DNA from: Aerococcus viridans
GTDB taxonomy: Bacteria > Bacillota > Bacilli > Lactobacillales > Aerococcaceae
Direction: 5' to 3'
DNA length: 43,685 nt
Assembly (NCBI RefSeq): GCF_002871935.1
Contig: NZ_PNHQ01000018.1
Location: 1-43,685, forward strand
A model generated the notes under the pieces. It did no database searches, was not told the DNA's origin, and saw only the letters and a list, made by a program, of their open reading frames with translations. The first letter of the stretch is position 1. Each line of letters starts with the position of its first letter. A program made the position numbers and the translations under genes. Below, in pieces: positions 32,621 to 42,004 of the stretch.

Positions 32621-35257
32621 ATGAAAGAGACGAATATGTCTACTAAATATCAACCGAATGCGGTTGAAGAAGGTCGCTATGATAAATGGGTAGCGTCTGG
32701 TGTATTTGAACCTAATGAAGATAGAACTGCTGAACCATATTCTATCGTTATCCCACCTCCAAACGTAACAGGTAAATTACATTTAGGGCACGCTTGGGAT
32801 GTTACGCTACAGGATATGTCCATCCGCCAAAAACGTATGCAAGGTTATGACACACTATGGTTACCAGGTATGGACCATGCGGGGATTGCTACACAAGCAA
32901 AGGTTGAAGCGAAGTTAGCTGAAGAAGGGATTTCTCGCTATGACCTTGGTCGTGAAAAATTTATTGATCAAGTTTGGGCATGGAAAGAAGAATATGCTGA
33001 AACAATCCGTCAACAATGGGGTAAAATGGGTATCTCTGTTGATTATTCACGTGAACGTTTTACTTTAGATGATGGTCTAAGTAAGGCTGTACGTAAAGTC
33101 TTTGTTGATTTGTACAATAAAGATTTGATTTACCGCGGTGAATATATCATCAACTGGGATCCGAAAGCCCAAACTGCTTTGTCAGATATGGAAGTCGTTT
33201 ACTCTGATGATAACGGTGCTTTCTACCACCTTTCATATCCATTAACAGATGGTTCAGGATCATTAGAAATCGCAACAACACGTCCAGAGACCATGCTTGG
33301 AGATACTGCTGTAGCCGTTCACCCGGAAGATGACCGCTACACCCACTTAGTTGGTAAAACCATTACCTTACCTTTAGTAGGCCGTGAAATTCCAATTGTT
33401 GCAGATGATTACGTAGATCGTGAATTTGGTACAGGTATCGTAAAAATTACACCAGCTCATGATCCTAATGACTTTGCAGTAGGAAACCGTCACAATTTAC
33501 CACGGATCAACGTAATGAATGCCGATGCAACAATGAATGAAAATGCTGGCGAATTTGCTGGTATGACCCGCGAAGAAGCACGTAAGGCTGTTGTTGCGGC
33601 TTTAGATGAACAAGGTTTCTTAATTCGTGTAGAAGAAATGGTCCATTCAGTTGGACATTCTGAGCGTACTGGGGTTGTTGTTGAACCACGTTTATCTACA
33701 CAATGGTTTGTTAAAATGCGTCCATTGGCAGATAAATCTCTAGATAATCAAAATACAGCTGACCGTGTTGATTTCTATCCGCCACGTTTTGAAAATACCT
33801 TCAAAACTTGGATGGAAAATGCCCACGATTGGGTTATCTCACGTCAATTATGGTGGGGACATCAAATTCCTGCATGGTATCATAAAGAAACTGGCGAAAT
33901 GTATGTGGGTATGGAAGCGCCAGCTGATAGCGAAAACTGGGAACAAGATCCAGACGTATTAGATACTTGGTTCTCATCTGCCTTATGGCCATTTTCAACA
34001 ATGGGTTGGCCAGATACAGACCAAGAAGACTTTAAACGCTACTACCCAACGTCAACATTGGTAACAGGTTATGACATCATTTTCTTCTGGGTTGCCCGTA
34101 TGATTTTCCAAGGTTTGGAATTCACTGGTCGTCGCCCATTCAAGAATGTGTTGATCCATGGTTTAATCCGTGATAGCCAAGGTCGTAAGATGTCTAAATC
34201 GTTAGGTAATGGGGTTGACCCAATGGATGTTGTCAATGAATATGGGGCGGACGCTTTACGTTGGTTCCTTGCGACTGGTTCAACACCTGGTCAAGATATC
34301 CGTTATAACGAAGAAAAACTTGAGGCGGCTTGGAACTTTATTAATAAAATCTGGAATGCTTCTCGTTATGCCATCATGAACCTGGATGATTTAACTTATG
34401 ATGACATTGATTTATCGAATGTGACTGAGATTAAAGACCAATGGATTTTAACTCGTCTTAACGAAACCATTGCTTCAGTAACCACAAACTTTGATAAATT
34501 TGAATTTGGTGAAGCAGGTCGTTCACTATACCACTTTATCTGGGATGAATTCTGTAATTGGTATATCGAAATGGCAAAAGAAACATTACAAGGTGAAGAC
34601 GAAGCAGCTAAGTTAACTACTCGTTCAGTCCTAGCTTACACATTGAACAATATTTTACGTTTGATGCATCCAATTATGCCATTTGTAACCGAAGAAATTT
34701 GGGCGCATATTCCACATAAAGAAGCATCAATTGTAACAGCTGCATATCCAACGGTAGATGAAAACTTATCTAATCCAAAAGCAGCTTCTGATATGAACTA
34801 TGTCATTTCACTGGTTAAAGCGATTCGTAATGCTCGTAACAAACAAAACGTTGCTTTATCTAAACCGATTGAAATTATTGCGAAACCACGTAATGCTGAA
34901 ATTGGTCAAGCACTTGAAGACAATATTGCCTTCATTAATCGCTTTACTAACCCAGAAACCTTTACAATTGATACTGCAGCAGTAGCACCAGACCAAGCGG
35001 TAACCTTATTCTTTGATGGTGGTGACATTTACTTACCGTTAGCTGGATTCATTAACATCGAAGAAGAAATTGCTCGTTTAGAGAAAGAATTAGCCAAATG
35101 GCAATCTGAAGTAGATCGGGTTGAAAAGAAACTATCTAACGAACGCTTTGTGGCGAATGCTCCTGAAGCTGTCGTTGAAGAAGAACGTCAAAAAGGTCAA
35201 GATTACCAAGAAAAATTAGCTTCTACTAAAGAAAGAATTGCTGAATTACGAGGCTAA
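32621..35257 (+). CDS. valS: Valine-tRNA ligase
   Basis: Class I aminoacyl-tRNA synthetase charging tRNA-Val, 878 residues (normal). Motifs: [13 protein letters not shown] with HIGH-type HLGH (54-57), an editing CP1 insertion (about 190-350, [17 protein letters not shown]), [10 protein letters not shown], and KMSKS (523-527). An anticodon-binding helical domain (about 600-750) and a C-terminal coiled coil (about 810-878, [24 protein letters not shown]) typical of ValRS follow. The start at ATG 32621 has AAGGAAG 7 bases before; a second ATG at 32636 is weaker. Expression is controlled by the T-box leader. It ends at a terminator (35280-35314). Confidence 0.98.
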   Translation: MKETNMSTKYQPNAVEEGRYDKWVASGVFEPNEDRTAEPYSIVIPPPNVTGKLHLGHAWDVTLQDMSIRQKRMQGYDTLWLPGMDHAGIATQAKVEAKLAEEGISRYDLGREKFIDQVWAWKEEYAETIRQQWGKMGISVDYSRERFTLDDGLSKAVRKVFVDLYNKDLIYRGEYIINWDPKAQTALSDMEVVYSDDNGAFYHLSYPLTDGSGSLEIATTRPETMLGDTAVAVHPEDDRYTHLVGKTITLPLVGREIPIVADDYVDREFGTGIVKITPAHDPNDFAVGNRHNLPRINVMNADATMNENAGEFAGMTREEARKAVVAALDEQGFLIRVEEMVHSVGHSERTGVVVEPRLSTQWFVKMRPLADKSLDNQNTADRVDFYPPRFENTFKTWMENAHDWVISRQLWWGHQIPAWYHKETGEMYVGMEAPADSENWEQDPDVLDTWFSSALWPFSTMGWPDTDQEDFKRYYPTSTLVTGYDIIFFWVARMIFQGLEFTGRRPFKNVLIHGLIRDSQGRKMSKSLGNGVDPMDVVNEYGADALRWFLATGSTPGQDIRYNEEKLEAAWNFINKIWNASRYAIMNLDDLTYDDIDLSNVTEIKDQWILTRLNETIASVTTNFDKFEFGEAGRSLYHFIWDEFCNWYIEMAKETLQGEDEAAKLTTRSVLAYTLNNILRLMHPIMPFVTEEIWAHIPHKEASIVTAAYPTVDENLSNPKAASDMNYVISLVKAIRNARNKQNVALSKPIEIIAKPRNAEIGQALEDNIAFINRFTNPETFTIDTAAVAPDQAVTLFFDGGDIYLPLAGFINIEEEIARLEKELAKWQSEVDRVEKKLSNERFVANAPEAVVEEERQKGQDYQEKLASTKERIAELRG

Positions 35258-35279
35258 GTGAAGTAAATATACTTGTTTT

Positions 35280-35314
35280 AGAAGTCGACTGAATAAAACC
35301 GGTCGGCTTCTTTT
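35280..35314 (+). terminator. Intrinsic terminator of valS
   Basis: AGAAGTCGAC pairs with GTCGGCTTCT (one T-G pair), followed by Ts. Confidence 0.8.
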
Positions 35315-35374
35315 AAATAGGAGAATTGAAAATGTTCAATTGACTAAAATAAAACGTTATGAAAAGACTTTCCA

Positions 35375-35383
35375 TGCTAGAAT
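35375..35383 (+). promoter_or_regulatory. Extended -10 promoter of folC
   Basis: TGCTAGAAT (TGN plus TAGAAT) lies about 40 bases before the folC start, with no convincing -35. The same TGCTAGAAT occurs before fhs. Confidence 0.5.
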
Positions 35384-35422
35384 AAGTCTGCAATAGGATA
35401 ATGAAGAAGTGGAGGCATAAAA

Positions 35423-36661
35423 TTGACTATTTTAATGCACAATATGGCGCAAATCGAACAATGGCTAGCATTGTATACCAAGGCGGCGCCAAAAGATTTT
35501 TCAAGAATAAAAAGTGTTCTTGATCGTTTAGGTCATCCAGAACTTAAAACGCCTGCTATCCATGTCACAGGTACCAACGGTAAAGGGTCAACTTGTCGTT
35601 ATATTGAGCAAATGGCAGCAGATCATGGCTATTCAACGCTCTTATTTACTTCACCACATCTAGTGACCTTAACTGAACGTATTCGTCATAATAAAGAAAA
35701 TATCGATGAACAGGCTTTTATTCAATTAATGAATACAGTCCGAGAACATATAGAAGCATTAAATATTCCAGTTATGTCTTATTTTGAGGTTTTGACCTTA
35801 GCTTTCTTTATCTATGCAGGTCAAGTAACAGTTGATTTACTCATTATTGAAGTGGGTATCGGTGGAAAAAAAGATTATACGAATATTTTGCCACATGCCA
35901 TTCGGGTGATTACATCCATTGGTCGAGACCATATTCCTAGTCTAGGTAAGGATGAATATGAGATTACCGATCAAAAAGCGGGAATTATGCACGAGGGCGA
36001 TAGCATGATAGTTGGCGAGATTCAATCGGAATACCTAGCCATTATTCAAGAGAAGGTAGATAAATATCATGGGCAATTGATTTCTTATAAAATGCAACCA
36101 CGTATGGCTACTCCACAACTTGGCTTTTACCAAGAATGGAATGCGCGAACAGCTTACGCGGCTTTTTTAACTTTTACAAAAGAAAATCAATTGCATTTTA
36201 ATATGCAAACAGCGATTGCATCCATTCAAGCGACAGCGTTACCTGGTAGGTTAGAATTAATCGCTAAGCAACCAGCTACCTTTATTGATGGCGCCCATAA
36301 TATATCCGCAATAAAAGCATTAGTGAAAGCATTGACAACTACTTTTACAGATAGAAGGATCATAATCTATTATTCAAGCTTGGACCGCAAGGAAATAGAT
36401 GCGTCACTCCATTATCTTCAAGACCATTCAGCGATTGATTTATTTGTGACCACTTTTGATTATGAAGAAGCAGCAAAAGAAAACGATTATTTAGCCACTA
36501 CAGATGCGAAATTTGTGAATAATTGGTATGATGACTATAAGAAATCCGCACCAGCAAATGTAGATGCCGTAGTTGTATTCTGTGGATCGTTCTACTTTAT
36601 CTCTGAAGTGCGAGAAAAACTACAAAGTGAGGATATCTATGAAAACATCAGTAATTTTTGA
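35423..36661 (+). CDS. folC: Dihydrofolate / folylpolyglutamate synthase
   Basis: Mur-ligase-family enzyme adding glutamate to dihydropteroate or to folates with ATP; polyglutamates keep folate in the cell. The start is TTG 35423 (GGAGG seven bases upstream); ATG 35435 is an alternative. The product has 412 residues. The ATP loop TGTNGKGST is at 49-57, followed by LLFTSPHLVTLTERI, the Mur-type IIEVGIGGKKDYTN (the usual Arg of GGR is Lys), SIGRDHIPSLG, and the C-terminal FIDGAHNISAI ligand motif. The last 23 bases overlap the HAD gene start, so the two are coupled. Neighbours include fhs and the cyclo-ligase of the same pathway. Confidence 0.94.
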   Translation: MTILMHNMAQIEQWLALYTKAAPKDFSRIKSVLDRLGHPELKTPAIHVTGTNGKGSTCRYIEQMAADHGYSTLLFTSPHLVTLTERIRHNKENIDEQAFIQLMNTVREHIEALNIPVMSYFEVLTLAFFIYAGQVTVDLLIIEVGIGGKKDYTNILPHAIRVITSIGRDHIPSLGKDEYEITDQKAGIMHEGDSMIVGEIQSEYLAIIQEKVDKYHGQLISYKMQPRMATPQLGFYQEWNARTAYAAFLTFTKENQLHFNMQTAIASIQATALPGRLELIAKQPATFIDGAHNISAIKALVKALTTTFTDRRIIIYYSSLDRKEIDASLHYLQDHSAIDLFVTTFDYEEAAKENDYLATTDAKFVNNWYDDYKKSAPANVDAVVVFCGSFYFISEVREKLQSEDIYENISNF

Positions 36662-37283
36662 TATGGACGGGTTAATGCTAGATACAGAAAAAGTTTATGC
36701 CCAAGTAAACAAAGAAGGATTCGAATCATTAGGCATCGCATTCACTATGGATGACTACCTAAAATATGTTGGTGTCGGTGAGAAAGAAACGCTACAGATG
36801 TATGCTGAAGCTATTGGTGATATGGAAGAAGCTAAGGCGTTACTTGCTCGTGAAGATAAACGTTATTTAGAGATTATCAAGGATAAAGCACCAGACTTAA
36901 AAGACGATTTAATTAAAGTTTTAGATACTTTAGCAGCAAAAAATGTAGATTGCTACGTAGCTTCTTCAACGAATATTGAAACGGTGGAATATTTATTAGA
37001 AGCTACTGGTATTCGCAAATATTTCAAAGGTGTATTTGGTGGTGACCAAGTTGAAAATGCCAAGCCAGATCCAGAAATCTATTTAAAAGTGGTTGCTGAC
37101 TTTAACCTGGATAAATCTGAAACGATTGTATTAGAAGACTCTATCCACGGTGTAAATGCGGCTTATCAAGCTGGACTAGATGTGATTATGGTGCCTGATT
37201 TGGTAGCGCCAGATGACGAAACTTATGATCGTGTTCTAGCCGTAGTCGGTCGTCTTGGTGATGCGTTACCATTTATGGATTAA
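36639..37283 (+). CDS. HAD-superfamily hydrolase (beta-phosphoglucomutase-like subgroup)
   Basis: Cytoplasmic phosphatase or phosphomutase, 214 residues with the start at ATG 36639 (GTGAGGA upstream, inside the end of folC). All four HAD motifs are visible: nucleophile D8 and acid D10 in FDMDGLMLDTE; motif II VASSTN; motif III Lys in NAKPDPEIYLK; motif IV VLEDSIHGVNAA. A helical cap is inserted after motif I (about 15-85), which is subfamily IA. Sequence cannot fix the substrate; sugar phosphates or nucleotides are likely. Overlap with folC raises the possibility of a dephosphorylation step in pterin metabolism, which is speculation. Confidence 0.9.
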   Translation: MKTSVIFDMDGLMLDTEKVYAQVNKEGFESLGIAFTMDDYLKYVGVGEKETLQMYAEAIGDMEEAKALLAREDKRYLEIIKDKAPDLKDDLIKVLDTLAAKNVDCYVASSTNIETVEYLLEATGIRKYFKGVFGGDQVENAKPDPEIYLKVVADFNLDKSETIVLEDSIHGVNAAYQAGLDVIMVPDLVAPDDETYDRVLAVVGRLGDALPFMD

Positions 37284-37291
37284 TCCAATTT

Positions 37292-37325
37292 GACTGGTTC
37301 AATAGAGGACCGGTCTTTTTCTTTT
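37292..37325 (+). terminator. Intrinsic terminator after the HAD gene
   Basis: GACTGGT pairs with ACCGGTC (one T-G pair), followed by a T-rich run. Confidence 0.75.
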
Positions 37326-37427
37326 GGCAAAAAGGGTGATTGACGGATTGCTAGCATACTATATTAGCTTAGTTCACTCAGAAAACCAGCATTTTTTTCA
37401 ATAAAACAAAAGGAAACTGAGTAAATA

Positions 37428-37436
37428 TGCTAGAAT
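37428..37436 (+). promoter_or_regulatory. Extended -10 promoter of fhs
   Basis: TGCTAGAAT lies 37 bases before the fhs start. No good -35 was found. Confidence 0.5.
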
Positions 37437-37472
37437 ATAAGAAAAATGAAAGTCATAGAAAGAGGTTTTGTC

Positions 37473-39149
37473 ATGTTAACAGATATTCAAATTGCGCAAC
37501 AGAATGTATTAGCCCCAATAACTGAAATTGCTAAAATAATTGGTTTTGATGCTGACGATATCGATTTATATGGAAAATATAAGGCGAAAGTACCTGCAAA
37601 AACCTTAGAAAAGCTTGAAACGAACAATGATGGCAAATTGATTTTGGTGACTGCTATTAATCCCACACCAGCGGGTGAAGGGAAATCAACGACAACAGTT
37701 GGATTAGGTGACGCGTTAAGTAAACGTGGTAAGTCTACAATGATTGCCTTACGTGAGCCTTCTTTGGGGCCTACTATGGGCGTTAAGGGCGGTGCTGCTG
37801 GTGGTGGTTATGCACAAATTCAACCAATGGAAGATATCAACTTACATTTTACTGGAGACATGCATGCAATCACTACTGCGAATAATGCGTTATCTGCTTT
37901 AATTGATAACCATATCCATCAAGGAAATGAATTAGATATCGATGTTCGCCGGGTAACATGGAAACGAGCTGTTGACTTAAATGACAGAGCTTTGCGTGAC
38001 GTAACTGTAGCATTAGGCGGTATAGGTAACGGTTTCCCACGTCAAGATGGATTTGATATTACTGTAGCTTCAGAAATTATGGCTATCCTATGTTTAGCGA
38101 CAGATTTAGAAGATATGCGAGCGCATTTCGCACGGATTGTGATTGGAGAGAATCGTAGTCGTCAGCCTATTACTGTAGCTGATTTAGGCGTTGAGGGTGC
38201 TTTGACCTTAATCATGAAAGATGCGATCGCACCGAATCTGGTGCAAACCCTAGAACATACACCAGCTTTTGTACACGGTGGCCCTTTTGCGAATATTGCC
38301 CATGGTTGTAATTCAGTTGTGGCAACTCGCGCAGCTTTAAAACTAGCTGACTATGTAGTAACTGAAGCTGGTTTTGGTGCTGACTTAGGTGCAGAGAAAT
38401 TTATGGATATTAAGGTACCAGTTCTTGGAAAAGCGCCGGATGCTGTAGTTGTAGTCGCTACTATTCGTTCATTGAAAATGCATGGTGGTGTAGCCGTGAA
38501 AGATCTAAATGAAGGTGAAAACGTTGATGCAGTAGCAACTGGTTTTTCGAATCTACAAAAACATATTGAAACCATGCAAAACTTCCAAGTGCCAGTAGTT
38601 GTGTGTATTAATGAATTTGTCACTGATACAGAAGCTGAAGAACAAGTTGTTATGGATAAATGTGCAGCGCTTGGCGTGAAGTGCGTAAAATCGTCTGTAT
38701 GGGCAAATGGTAGCCAAGGTGGATTAGATTTAGCTGATGCTATAGTAGAAGCAGTAGAGGACAATCATCAAAGCTTCCAAGCTACGTATGCTTATGAGGG
38801 CACGACGTTGGAAGAAAAAGCTCGTTCAATTGTACAAAAGGTATATGGTGGACGTGACGTAATCTTTACTAAGAAAGCCCAAAATCAAATGCGTCGATTT
38901 GAAAAGAATGGTTGGGGCGAATTACCTATCTGTATGGCTAAAACACAATACTCATTATCCGATGATCCAAAAGCCTTGGGACGACCTGAAGACTTCGATG
39001 TAACAGTACGTGAATTGGTGCCAAAAATTGGTGCAGGCTTTATCGTCGCTTTAACAGGAGATGTCTTAACCATGCCTGGTTTACCAAAACATCCTGCAGC
39101 AATGGACATGGATATTAAGAAAGATGGGGAGATTACCGGATTGTTCTAG
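37473..39149 (+). CDS. fhs: Formate-tetrahydrofolate ligase
   Basis: Makes 10-formyl-THF from formate, THF and ATP, feeding purine and formyl-Met-tRNA synthesis. The start is set at ATG 37473 because AAAGAGG lies 8 bases before it; the in-frame ATG nine codons earlier has no site. This gives 558 residues, exactly the usual size. Motifs: [21 protein letters not shown] with the nucleotide loop GEGKST (68-73), [48 protein letters not shown], and [14 protein letters not shown]. Monofunctional bacterial Fhs. Together with FolC and formyl-THF cyclo-ligase it makes this 10-kb stretch rich in one-carbon genes. Confidence 0.98.
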   Translation: MLTDIQIAQQNVLAPITEIAKIIGFDADDIDLYGKYKAKVPAKTLEKLETNNDGKLILVTAINPTPAGEGKSTTTVGLGDALSKRGKSTMIALREPSLGPTMGVKGGAAGGGYAQIQPMEDINLHFTGDMHAITTANNALSALIDNHIHQGNELDIDVRRVTWKRAVDLNDRALRDVTVALGGIGNGFPRQDGFDITVASEIMAILCLATDLEDMRAHFARIVIGENRSRQPITVADLGVEGALTLIMKDAIAPNLVQTLEHTPAFVHGGPFANIAHGCNSVVATRAALKLADYVVTEAGFGADLGAEKFMDIKVPVLGKAPDAVVVVATIRSLKMHGGVAVKDLNEGENVDAVATGFSNLQKHIETMQNFQVPVVVCINEFVTDTEAEEQVVMDKCAALGVKCVKSSVWANGSQGGLDLADAIVEAVEDNHQSFQATYAYEGTTLEEKARSIVQKVYGGRDVIFTKKAQNQMRRFEKNGWGELPICMAKTQYSLSDDPKALGRPEDFDVTVRELVPKIGAGFIVALTGDVLTMPGLPKHPAAMDMDIKKDGEITGLF

Positions 39150-39155
39150 ATTAGA

Positions 39156-39199
39156 TTGACACTTTTTATGCCTTTCTACGTATAAATATGGTAGAAGGG
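39156..39199 (+). promoter_or_regulatory. radC promoter and hairpin covering its ribosome site
   Basis: TTGACA (39156-39161) and TATAAA (39181-39186), with a long 19-bp spacer. CCTTTCTAC (39171-39179) can pair with GTAGAAGGG (39191-39199), which includes the radC ribosome site. That stem would exist only in transcripts reading through from fhs, since the local promoter starts downstream of its left arm. Confidence 0.4.
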
Positions 39200-39208
39200 T
39201 GTGAAAGG

Positions 39209-39913
39209 ATGAATGAAAATCAATTAGTAATCAAAACAACAATTCATGAATTACCAGAAGAAATCAGACCACGAGAACGTTTAATGGCTCATGGTGCTGA
39301 ATCTTTAACCATGTACGAACTATTAGCAATTGTGCTCAGGACAGGTAATCGTAGTTTGAATGCGATTCAATTAGCAATGAAAATTATCCAGCATTTTGGT
39401 ACAAAATATGATTTACGGACAGCTTCGTATCATGACTTAATTCAATTACCAGGCGTGGGACCAGCTAAAGCAGTAGAAATTCAGGCAGCTATAGAATTTG
39501 GTCGTCGTTTATACCAATCAAATCAAGAAAAATTAGGTGTGATCATGTCTACTAAGGATGCAGGCGCATACTGTATTGAAAAGTTAAAGGACTTGCAACA
39601 AGAAAATGTGATGGCCCTATATTTAAATACAAAAAATCAAATCGTTAAAGAAAAGATTGTATTTATCGGCTCATTGAATGCTTCTGTCGCACATCCAAGA
39701 GAGATATTTAAAGAGGGCGTTCGGTCTTCAGCAGCGCGTATTATTGTTGCACATAATCATCCATCAGGTAATCCCTCGCCGTCTCAAGCAGATATTGACT
39801 TTACTAGACGATTGGCAGAAGGTGGAGATTTGATAGGGATAGAACTGTTGGATCATATTATTGTTGGAGGCGATACTTTCATTAGTTTACAAGAATATGG
39901 TATTTTTGAATAA
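39209..39913 (+). CDS. radC: RadC-family JAMM-domain protein
   Basis: The product has 234 residues with the start at ATG 39209 after AGAAGGG (39193-39199); the upstream ATG at 39188 has no site. The N-terminal part has a helix-hairpin-helix fold (about 60-85, LIQLPGVGPAKAVEIQAAIEFG). The C-terminal MPN/JAMM metalloprotease-like domain carries the zinc ligands H182, H184 and D195 in AHNHPSGNPSPSQADIDF. Family knowledge: RadC was once linked to DNA repair, but its true role is unsettled, and related domains occur in mobile-element and anti-restriction contexts. Here it sits in a normal chromosomal place, alone between fhs and the cold-shock gene. Confidence 0.93.
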   Translation: MNENQLVIKTTIHELPEEIRPRERLMAHGAESLTMYELLAIVLRTGNRSLNAIQLAMKIIQHFGTKYDLRTASYHDLIQLPGVGPAKAVEIQAAIEFGRRLYQSNQEKLGVIMSTKDAGAYCIEKLKDLQQENVMALYLNTKNQIVKEKIVFIGSLNASVAHPREIFKEGVRSSAARIIVAHNHPSGNPSPSQADIDFTRRLAEGGDLIGIELLDHIIVGGDTFISLQEYGIFE

Positions 39914-39941
39914 TAAAAATTATTTTACTTATAATTTATCA

Positions 39942-39970
39942 TTGCTAATCGCATTGGTTCGTGCTACAAT
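39942..39970 (+). promoter_or_regulatory. Cold-shock gene promoter
   Basis: TTGCTA (39942-39947), a 17-bp spacer, TACAAT (39965-39970). The resulting leader is about 124 bases, long as in other csp mRNAs, with a hairpin AAGTGC/GCACTT (40013-40027). Confidence 0.7.
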
Positions 39971-40100
39971 GAAATAAGAATTTTTGGATAGGTAAAAAGT
40001 TATATATTTTTAAAAGTGCTAAGCACTTAAAAGTTTTACTCGAGCCGTGCAAGAATTACTGAAGAAATATGTGCATGTGCACGAGGAGGATTCTATTATT

Positions 40101-40301
40101 ATGGAACAAGGTAAAGTTAAATGGTTTAACGCAGAAAAAGGTTTTGGATTTATCGAACGTGATGGCGCGGACGACGTATTCGTTCATTTCACAGCTATCC
40201 AAGGGGAAGGCTTCAAAACTTTAGAAGAAGGTCAAGAAGTTTCTTTCGAAATCGAAGATGGAAACCGTGGACCACAAGCAGCTAACGTTGTTAAAGCGTA
40301 A
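40101..40301 (+). CDS. Cold-shock protein, CspA family
   Basis: Single-domain RNA chaperone of 66 residues. The start at ATG 40101 follows the strong site GAGGAGG; the upstream in-frame ATG belongs to the leader. The OB-fold signatures are complete: RNP1 KGFGFI and RNP2 VFVHF, with the opening [15 protein letters not shown] and closing [10 protein letters not shown]. It melts secondary structure in mRNA at low temperature and is often abundant in all conditions. It is monocistronic, with its own promoter, a long structured leader and a terminator. Which Csp paralogue it is (CspA, B, C, D) cannot be told. Confidence 0.97.
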   Translation: MEQGKVKWFNAEKGFGFIERDGADDVFVHFTAIQGEGFKTLEEGQEVSFEIEDGNRGPQAANVVKA

Positions 40302-40318
40302 TCCAATAAGATTGATAT

Positions 40319-40347
40319 GACGGGGTTTATAAACCTCGTCTTTTTTT
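40319..40347 (+). terminator. Intrinsic terminator of the cold-shock gene
   Basis: GACGGGGTTT pairs with AAACCTCGTC, followed by T7. Confidence 0.88.
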
Positions 40348-40450
40348 GTCTAAAATTCGATGCCAAAAAGGGAGCATAACGGGAGCAAATGATAGCCTAA
40401 AGCTATGTAGTTAGTTCGAAATGTCTTACAATATCATAATGAAAAATAAA

Positions 40451-40496
40451 ACCCACATTGAAATGGTTGATGTAACCTTTCGATGTGGGGGCTTTT
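40451..40496. terminator. Bidirectional terminator, 3' side of the minus-strand membrane gene
   Basis: CCCACATTGAAA pairs with TTTCGATGTGGG, with GGTT/AACC near the tip. Ts follow on the plus strand and a T-rich run (TTTTATTTTTC) on the minus strand. Confidence 0.8.
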
Positions 40497-40513
40497 TAGG
40501 ATAAAGCGTTTTT

Positions 40514-41242
40514 TTATTGGTTTTTCTTAAGGAAAAGACTGTAAACCATGATCATGACAGAAATCACTATTAATGCGATGTTTGATCCTGTAATACCATC
40601 TGTAATCATAAAGCTTAGCGCGATTGCGATAATTAAGCTTATAACTGCAAAAATGGCTAGCAATTTCATTATTCGCGATGTATTTGACTTTTTTCCAGCT
40701 ATTTCTATACCTTCTAAACGGTATTCGATAAATAGACTTGATAACCAAGTAAATACCGCCAAATAGAAGAGAAAGTTGATAAAGCCTAGACCTGTTAATA
40801 AGACCTGTGCATTGGCCATTTCAACAATATTTTGCATGATAACCATTTCCATTGCAATAAATAGAGGTGGCAAAATTGGTAGAAGGTTATGGGTACCAAT
40901 GACTAAGTGAATAAGTAACCATTGTAAGAATAGTAATCCTTTTACCAAAATTGTAACTGGACTGAAGAACAGTATCGCAATTAAAGCGACTTCTACTATA
41001 GCTAATACAACCATATTTTTAATTAAAGTTAGTCCTTTTTGCTTAGAAAATAATAAATACACTTGGGTAAGTAAGAATTGCCACAGAATTAATAGTAGAA
41101 AAGTCATCCAATTGATAGTACTTACTGCATACAAGTTCATATAAGTAGGCAATGAAATAAGACATGCAAGGAGCAAATGAAAAATTGCTGGAATGATCGG
41201 TTGACGATTTCTAGTGCTAGGAATGGATTTAGTTGATGCCAT
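40514..41242 (-). CDS. Unknown multipass membrane protein coupled to mnmM
   Basis: The product has 242 residues with about seven to eight hydrophobic helices. A short polar N-terminus (STKSIPSTRNRQ) and one basic cytoplasmic-looking loop (IEYRLEGIEIAGKKSNTSRIMK, about 170-192) are the only soluble parts; the end is KKNQ. I do not recognise the family and see no catalytic motif. Its ATG overlaps the mnmM stop by one base (TAATG), so the two are one translationally coupled operon, but a functional link between a tRNA methylase and a membrane protein is not obvious. It ends at a bidirectional terminator. Confidence 0.8.
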   Translation of the reverse strand: MASTKSIPSTRNRQPIIPAIFHLLLACLISLPTYMNLYAVSTINWMTFLLLILWQFLLTQVYLLFSKQKGLTLIKNMVVLAIVEVALIAILFFSPVTILVKGLLFLQWLLIHLVIGTHNLLPILPPLFIAMEMVIMQNIVEMANAQVLLTGLGFINFLFYLAVFTWLSSLFIEYRLEGIEIAGKKSNTSRIMKLLAIFAVISLIIAIALSFMITDGITGSNIALIVISVMIMVYSLFLKKNQ

Positions 41243-41808
41243 TATTTTCTCCTTTCAACGATAAACAATCGTGGAGGTAGATTTTTTTGGTTCAAAAAAT
41301 TGAACATAGCTACATTATAACTTTTTTGGTCAAGTTTTTCGAGGTAAGATTGAACTGCTTCAAATTCTGCCATTCCACCTAGATGACCTATGTAAGAAGC
41401 AACTAGCAATAAACCCATAGTATCTAGGTGTTCAAGAACGCTGGTAATAGCTTTAATAGTGGTATTTGCTTGTGTGATAATTTGCTTATCACCACTAGGT
41501 AAATAGCCAAGATTAAAAATAGCTAATTGTAATTTTTCCTCTTCTGGTAATATTTGTTTTAATTCACTGTGGTCTTTAACAAACAACTTTGTATTTTTAT
41601 AATTTGATTCATTACAAAGCCTTTTTTCAGCTAATGCAATCGCTTGTGGTTGAATATCCAGTCCGTAAACGATGCCGTCTTCTTCTACTAATTGGGAAAG
41701 CAATAGGGTATCATTTCCTTTACCGACTGTCGCATCTAGTACGTGGTCACCTTTTTGAATCTTTTCTTTCATGATTTGATGGGTTATCGTAACAGTATTT
41801 TGGAACAT
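41242..41808 (-). CDS. mnmM: tRNA U34 methyltransferase MnmM (YtqB-like)
   Basis: SAM-dependent class I methyltransferase of the YtqB family, 188 residues. In Bacillus this family methylates 5-aminomethyl-2-thiouridine at wobble position 34 of tRNA, the last step to mnm5s2U, in organisms lacking the MnmC methylase domain. Visible: SAM-binding motif I VLDATVGKGNDTLLL, acidic motif VYGLDIQPQAI, and AIFNLGYLPSGDKQI (catalytic-site region), closing with NLPPRLFIVERR. The ribosome site AAGGGATG precedes the ATG. It is first gene of a two-gene unit with the membrane protein. The older label rRNA methylase describes the same family. Confidence 0.88.
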   Translation of the reverse strand: MFQNTVTITHQIMKEKIQKGDHVLDATVGKGNDTLLLSQLVEEDGIVYGLDIQPQAIALAEKRLCNESNYKNTKLFVKDHSELKQILPEEEKLQLAIFNLGYLPSGDKQIITQANTTIKAITSVLEHLDTMGLLLVASYIGHLGGMAEFEAVQSYLEKLDQKSYNVAMFNFLNQKNLPPRLFIVERRK

Positions 41809-42004
41809 GTCATCCCTTCTTTCTATCCTTCTAGCTTAATTCACTATGGGGAATCAAGCAAACTATATTACGTTTATATTACAAATATTAAATAATTACA
41901 TCAACATAAATTAAGTCTTTCTTAATAAAATTATTTTAGATAGAATTTAGGTTGTGAAAGTTTGTTTTTTTTTGACGATGTAGAAATTACAAGGGGGAGT
42001 AAAA

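Noticed and set aside
35326..35343. Three-codon mini-ORF (ATG TTC AAT TGA) after TAGGAG before folC
   Set aside because: Too short to support; the sequence is explained by a small palindrome ATTGAA/TTCAAT and probably chance.
37376..37423. CACTCAG and CTGAGT arms upstream of fhs as an operator
   Set aside because: Only about six paired bases over a long AT-rich gap, easily expected by chance.
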